Part shown: piece by piece, positions 4,893 through 7,386 of the stretch
How positions within the stretch are numbered: position 1 is the first letter of the stretch
How the letters are laid out: every line of letters begins with the position of its first letter
NCBI GenBank assembly: GCA_031271875.1
Contig: JAISVD010000286.1
Location: 1-7,386 of the forward strand
Direction: 5' to 3'
DNA: 7,386 bases
Origin: Spirochaetaceae bacterium
Lineage (GTDB): Bacteria > Spirochaetota > Spirochaetia > Treponematales > Treponemataceae
Position numbers and translations under genes: made by a program
Notes under the pieces: model-generated
The model's database searches: none
The model's input: only the letters and a program-made list of their open reading frames with translations
What the model was told of the DNA's origin: nothing

Positions 4893-6878
4893 TTACTGTC
4901 CGCCGCCGCGGGTATAGGCCGCAAGTCCCCCTGCAAGCAGAATCTCTCTGCTCCGTTTATCCAGAGTATTGCTGCCTTCAAACTTCATAGTATCCGATGG
5001 GCGGATAATCTCAAAGGCTGTTCCCTTTTCAAGGGCCGCCGTGATATTTGTTATCTCCAGAACATCATCCCGGGAAAGTCTGTTGTACACTTCAGGATTG
5101 GCGAAAACAATGGGAAGAATGCCGTAATTGATGAGGTTTGCTTTGTGGATGCGCGCAAAGGATGTGACCAATACCGCCCGCACCCCGAGATACATCGGCG
5201 CAAGAGCCGCATGTTCCCGGGAGGAACCCTGACCGTAATTTTCCCCGCCGATAACAAAACAGCCCGCAGCGTTTTTTGCCCGCTCGTAGAAGGTTGTATC
5301 AAGCCTTTCAAAGGTAAACCGGGAAATTTCCGGGATATTGGAACGCAGGGGAAGCACCTTCGTACCCGCCGGCATGATGTCGTCGGTGGAGACATTGTCC
5401 CCCGCCTTTAACAGTACAGGCAAGGTAAGGGTGTTTTCCAGTGCAGGTGAAACAGGACAGGGTTTGATGTTCGGTCCGCGGACAATTTCGATCTTCGCCG
5501 CTTTCTCCGGCGGAAGGGGAGGGAGCAGCATACCGTCGTCGGAGGCGATTTCGAGTACCCTCTTTTCATCGATATGTGCGGTAAAGTCCGTCCCCGATAC
5601 CAGCGTGACCGGGTCGGTTATAACCCCTGTAATGGCCGCCGCCGCAGCGGTTTCCGGCGAAACGAGGTAGACCTCGGCATCCGCCGTACCGCTGCGGCCC
5701 TTGAAGTTGCGGTTGAAGGTTCTCAGGGAAACGCCCTCCGAATTCGGCGCGAATCCCATACCGATACAGGGACCGCAGGCGCTTTCGAGGATACGGAATC
5801 CCGCCCGTATAAGTTCCGCCAGAATACCCGCTTTTTCCGCCATGAGAAGCACCGCTCTGCTTCCGGGGGCGATCCCCGCTTCAATTCCGGGGGCGATGTT
5901 TTTGCCCCGCACCATGGACGCCGCCGCCGTGAGGTCTTCGAGGGAGCTGTTGGTACAGGAGCCGATGATTACCTGGTCCACTTTTTTCCCTTTCAGGGAT
6001 GAAATAGCCGTCACTGCATCGGGTGAATGGGGCTGCGCCGCGAGGGGTTCAAGGAGCGACATATCTATTTCAATTAGTGTATCGTATTGCGCGCCCTCAT
6101 CCGCAGCAAGGGGGAGCCATACATCTTCCCGGCCCCGGGATTCGAGAAACCTGCGGGTTATGTCATCCGAGGGGAATATGCTGCACGTCGCCCCCAGTTC
6201 CGCCCCCATATTTGTAATGGTGGCGCGCTGGGGCACGGAGAGGTTTTTTACCCCCTCACCAAAATATTCATACATATATCCTACGCCGCCCTTAACGGTC
6301 TCCCTGCGGAGGAGCTCAAGGATCACATCCTTTGCCGAAACGCCTTTACGGAGCGCCCCGGTGAGCTTTACCCCTTTTATGCCGGGCCGGGGAAGGTGGA
6401 AGGCTCCTCCGCCCATGGCGACCGCCACGTCGAGTCCCCCAGCGCCGATAGCGATCATGCCGATACCGCCTCCCGTGGGGGTATGGGAATCCGATCCGAG
6501 GAGGGTCTTTCCCGGAGCGCCGAACCGTTCAAGGTGCACCTGATGGCATATACCGTTGCCGGGACGGGAGAACCAGAGTCCGTATTTCGCCGCAATGCTC
6601 TGAAGGTAACGATGGTCATCCATATTGCGGAAGTCGGTTTGAAGCGTATTGTGGTCAATATAGGAGACGGAAACTTCCGTTTTTACCCGGGGAATGCCGA
6701 TTGTTTCAAACTGAAGATACGCCATTGTCCCTGTCGCATCCTGGGTAAGGGTCTGGTCGATACGGACAGCGATATCTTCGCCCCGGTTTTCCGGCAGTAC
6801 CACCCCTTCAACCAGATGGTTTGTGAGAATTTTTTCCGCCAGTGTTTGAGGTGTCTTCACTTTTGCTAACTCTGCCAT
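4893..6878 (-). CDS. Aconitate hydratase, short (Aquifex-type) form
   Basis: A 661-residue [4Fe-4S] aconitase interconverting citrate and isocitrate through cis-aconitate in the TCA cycle. Landmarks in order: FETIGIPRVKTEVSVSYIDH (57-76), LLGSDSHTPTGGGIGMIAIG (126-145), GGAF (157-160), GSCTNS (306-311) and ACGPCIGMG (367-375). The cluster ligands are Cys308, Cys368 and Cys371, spaced as in mitochondrial aconitase. A linker leads to the swivel domain (about 490-661) with DNVSTDDIMPAGTKVLPLRS (494-513), and then GENYGQGSSREHAALAP (545-561), which carries substrate-binding Ser/Arg. The length fits the compact single-chain family near 650 residues, shorter than AcnA/IRP1 (about 890) and AcnB. A homoaconitase-like role is possible but less likely. 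ATG at 6878 is chosen because GGAGAC (6882-6887) lies 3 nt upstream; the frame stays open to 7025, but that part has no aconitase similarity. It is first in a five-gene leftward unit. Confidence 0.95.
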   Translation of the reverse strand: MAELAKVKTPQTLAEKILTNHLVEGVVLPENRGEDIAVRIDQTLTQDATGTMAYLQFETIGIPRVKTEVSVSYIDHNTLQTDFRNMDDHRYLQSIAAKYGLWFSRPGNGICHQVHLERFGAPGKTLLGSDSHTPTGGGIGMIAIGAGGLDVAVAMGGGAFHLPRPGIKGVKLTGALRKGVSAKDVILELLRRETVKGGVGYMYEYFGEGVKNLSVPQRATITNMGAELGATCSIFPSDDITRRFLESRGREDVWLPLAADEGAQYDTLIEIDMSLLEPLAAQPHSPDAVTAISSLKGKKVDQVIIGSCTNSSLEDLTAAASMVRGKNIAPGIEAGIAPGSRAVLLMAEKAGILAELIRAGFRILESACGPCIGMGFAPNSEGVSLRTFNRNFKGRSGTADAEVYLVSPETAAAAAITGVITDPVTLVSGTDFTAHIDEKRVLEIASDDGMLLPPLPPEKAAKIEIVRGPNIKPCPVSPALENTLTLPVLLKAGDNVSTDDIMPAGTKVLPLRSNIPEISRFTFERLDTTFYERAKNAAGCFVIGGENYGQGSSREHAALAPMYLGVRAVLVTSFARIHKANLINYGILPIVFANPEVYNRLSRDDVLEITNITAALEKGTAFEIIRPSDTMKFEGSNTLDKRSREILLAGGLAAYTRGGGQ

Positions 6879-6898
6879 GCTGTCTCCATACATATATA

Positions 6899-6927
6899 AT
6901 AGTATCAGCTGATTATTCCGAAACCAA
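6899..6927 (-). promoter_or_regulatory. Candidate acn operon promoter overlapping the large dyad
   Basis: On the minus strand, TTGGTT (6922-6927) and TACTAT (6899-6904) are separated by 17 nt. Each hexamer matches consensus only partly (3-4 of 6). The start site would be near 6892, giving a leader of about 14 nt that still contains GGAGAC. A shifted -10, TATTAT (6896-6901), is closer to consensus but spaced 20 nt. Another good -10, TATAAT (7008-7013), has no matching -35. The true promoter therefore cannot be fixed from sequence. Confidence 0.35.
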
Positions 6928-6949
6928 CCGGGTTTGGGAATAATCAGCT
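6907..6949. repeat. 43-bp near-perfect inverted repeat in the acn upstream region
   Basis: Arms AGCTGATTATTCC (6907-6919) and GGAATAATCAGCT (6937-6949) are perfect complements. Inside them, after one G-G mismatch, AAACC (6921-6925) pairs with GGTTT (6931-6935) around a 5-nt loop. In total 18 of 19 positions pair. No T-run follows on either strand, so it is not an intrinsic terminator. It lies 28 bp from the acn ATG and overlaps the candidate promoter, so it could be an operator. If transcription starts further upstream, it would be a leader hairpin in the acn mRNA. A dispersed extragenic palindrome is the third option. Confidence 0.8.
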
Positions 6950-6966
6950 CCCGATAAACCATTTTA

Positions 6967-6995
6967 TTGATATCCCGGAAGATTGTCCAGATAAG
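6967..6995 (+). promoter_or_regulatory. Candidate promoter for the divergent lipoprotein gene
   Basis: TTGATA (6967-6972, five of six consensus) and GATAAG (6990-6995, four of six) are separated by 17 nt on the plus strand. The start site would be near 7002, leaving a short leader of about 22 nt before ATG 7024. An alternative pair is TTGTCC (6983-6988) with TATTAT (7007-7012) at 18 nt. Neither is decisive. Confidence 0.3.
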
Positions 6996-7003
6996 GGAGT
7001 ATA

Positions 7004-7018
7004 TGTTATTATATAACA
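7004..7018. repeat. Small palindrome TGTTAT-N3-ATAACA
   Basis: Two perfect 6-bp arms separated by 3 nt lie in the acn/lipoprotein divergent gap, just upstream of the lipoprotein ATG. It resembles half-sites of Rex operators (TGTTAA-type) but the spacing between arms is one base shorter than the usual Rex consensus. It may be an operator for a dimeric regulator or simple A/T-rich chance. Confidence 0.4.
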
Positions 7019-7023
7019 ATAAC

Positions 7024-7386
7024 ATGAAAATAAATCACCTGTCCGTTTATATTGTCATATTTTCCGCAGTCCTGCTCCTCTGCTCCTGTTCCCGGAGGGA
7101 ACAGCGGGCTGTATTTATCTCCTCCGGGGAGACTCTCAGGGACGGTATACGTGAACAAATCGAAGTAATCAGCTGGGCCAGTGAGCTTGCAGCCGAACCC
7201 GGAGGTCCCGGTGCGCCGCTGCCTCAGCCGCCGACACTGAATTCCGTTGCGGAAACCTTCTCTGTCCCCCAGGTATTTCCCTTTATTTCAAAGCGGGTTC
7301 CGGTGTATCCGGCGCTTCCGGGGTTCGGCAGTCTCAATACTTCGGCCCTTACCGAACCTGTTATCGTCGTACTCAACAGGCTGCTT
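7024..7386 (+). CDS. Predicted lipoprotein, N-terminal part (runs off window)
   Basis: An ATG at 7024 opens a frame of 121 codons that reaches the window edge without a stop. The N-terminus is a lipoprotein signal: MKINH, a hydrophobic core VYIVIFSAVLLL (residues 8-19), then a lipobox-like LCSC with Cys22 as the probable lipidated residue, followed by SRREQR. The mature part begins Ser/Glu-rich and then becomes Pro-rich (PGGPGAPLPQPPT, about 63-75), with no domain I recognise. It would be exported and anchored to a membrane surface. No Shine-Dalgarno sequence is properly placed before 7024. An in-frame ATG at 7003 has AGGGAG (6994-6999) only 3 nt upstream and would add seven residues (MLLYNNN). 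The gene diverges from the acn operon across 145 bp. Confidence 0.75.
   Translation, partial: MKINHLSVYIVIFSAVLLLCSCSRREQRAVFISSGETLRDGIREQIEVISWASELAAEPGGPGAPLPQPPTLNSVAETFSVPQVFPFISKRVPVYPALPGFGSLNTSALTEPVIVVLNRLL

Noticed and set aside
3867..5411. A 514-codon open frame on the plus strand
   Set aside because: It lies fully antisense across the aconitase and HD phosphohydrolase genes, spans their junction, and its translation shows no recognisable domain. It is a by-product of codon use in the real genes.
6907..6949. Iron-responsive element or intrinsic terminator
   Set aside because: The loop does not carry the CAGUGN sequence or the bulged C of an iron-responsive element, and no T-run follows on either strand.
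7004..7018. Standard Rex operator
   Set aside because: The GTTA and TAAC half-sites are 5 nt apart, one less than in the usual Rex consensus, and the outer bases also differ. It is kept only as an unassigned palindrome.
6879..7025. Longer aconitase start giving 49 extra residues
   Set aside because: The extra part has no aconitase similarity, would cover the dyad and candidate promoter, and the ATG at 6878 has a clear GGAGAC ribosome site.

Overview
The window is a bacterial chromosomal stretch of moderate GC, with short intergenic gaps and almost all genes on the minus strand. It carries a short aconitase of the kind called putative or Aquifex-type, a stand-alone small RRM protein, Rex, a COG1078 HD phosphohydrolase, a ComFB-domain protein and a divergent lipoprotein with a loose lipobox. 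This combination would suit a free-living or anaerobic spirochaete-like lineage. That is inference from gene content, with moderate to low confidence; no rRNA or other phylogenetic marker is present.

Left part (1-769): a type II toxin-antitoxin locus of the BrnT/BrnA family, read leftward. The toxin frame has one in-frame amber codon (370-372) and otherwise looks like an intact BrnT of 97 codons. The overlapping antitoxin brnA has a good Shine-Dalgarno sequence and is open as far as the window edge. A near-consensus promoter places the start site on the brnT ATG, so the message appears leaderless, and a 10-bp palindrome sits in the promoter spacer. To the right are a possible 23-codon plus-strand ORF and a stem-loop terminator that works in both directions.

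Centre (770-1211): a 103-residue RNA-binding protein with one RRM and a Ser/Gly/Tyr-rich tail. Its strong sigma-70-like promoter overlaps the stop codon of the upstream gene, giving a leader of about 94 nt with a stem-loop at its 5' end.

Right part (1208-6878): a tight five-gene unit transcribed leftward in the order acn, HD phosphohydrolase, ComFB-like fusion, rex, rlmK-like. Gaps are 18 nt or less, and the last junction is an ATGA overlap. It joins a TCA-cycle [4Fe-4S] enzyme, a probable nucleotide triphosphohydrolase, a possible cyclic-dinucleotide sensor, an NADH/NAD+-sensing repressor and an rRNA methyltransferase. The 145-bp divergent gap upstream of acn holds a 43-bp near-perfect dyad and a second small palindrome, both good candidates for control sites.

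Far right (7024-7386): the 5' part of a plus-strand lipoprotein gene, cut by the window edge.

The most noteworthy items are the nonsense-mutated brnT beside an intact antitoxin, the ComFB/beta-sandwich fusion inside the acn-rex operon, and the large dyad at the acn promoter.
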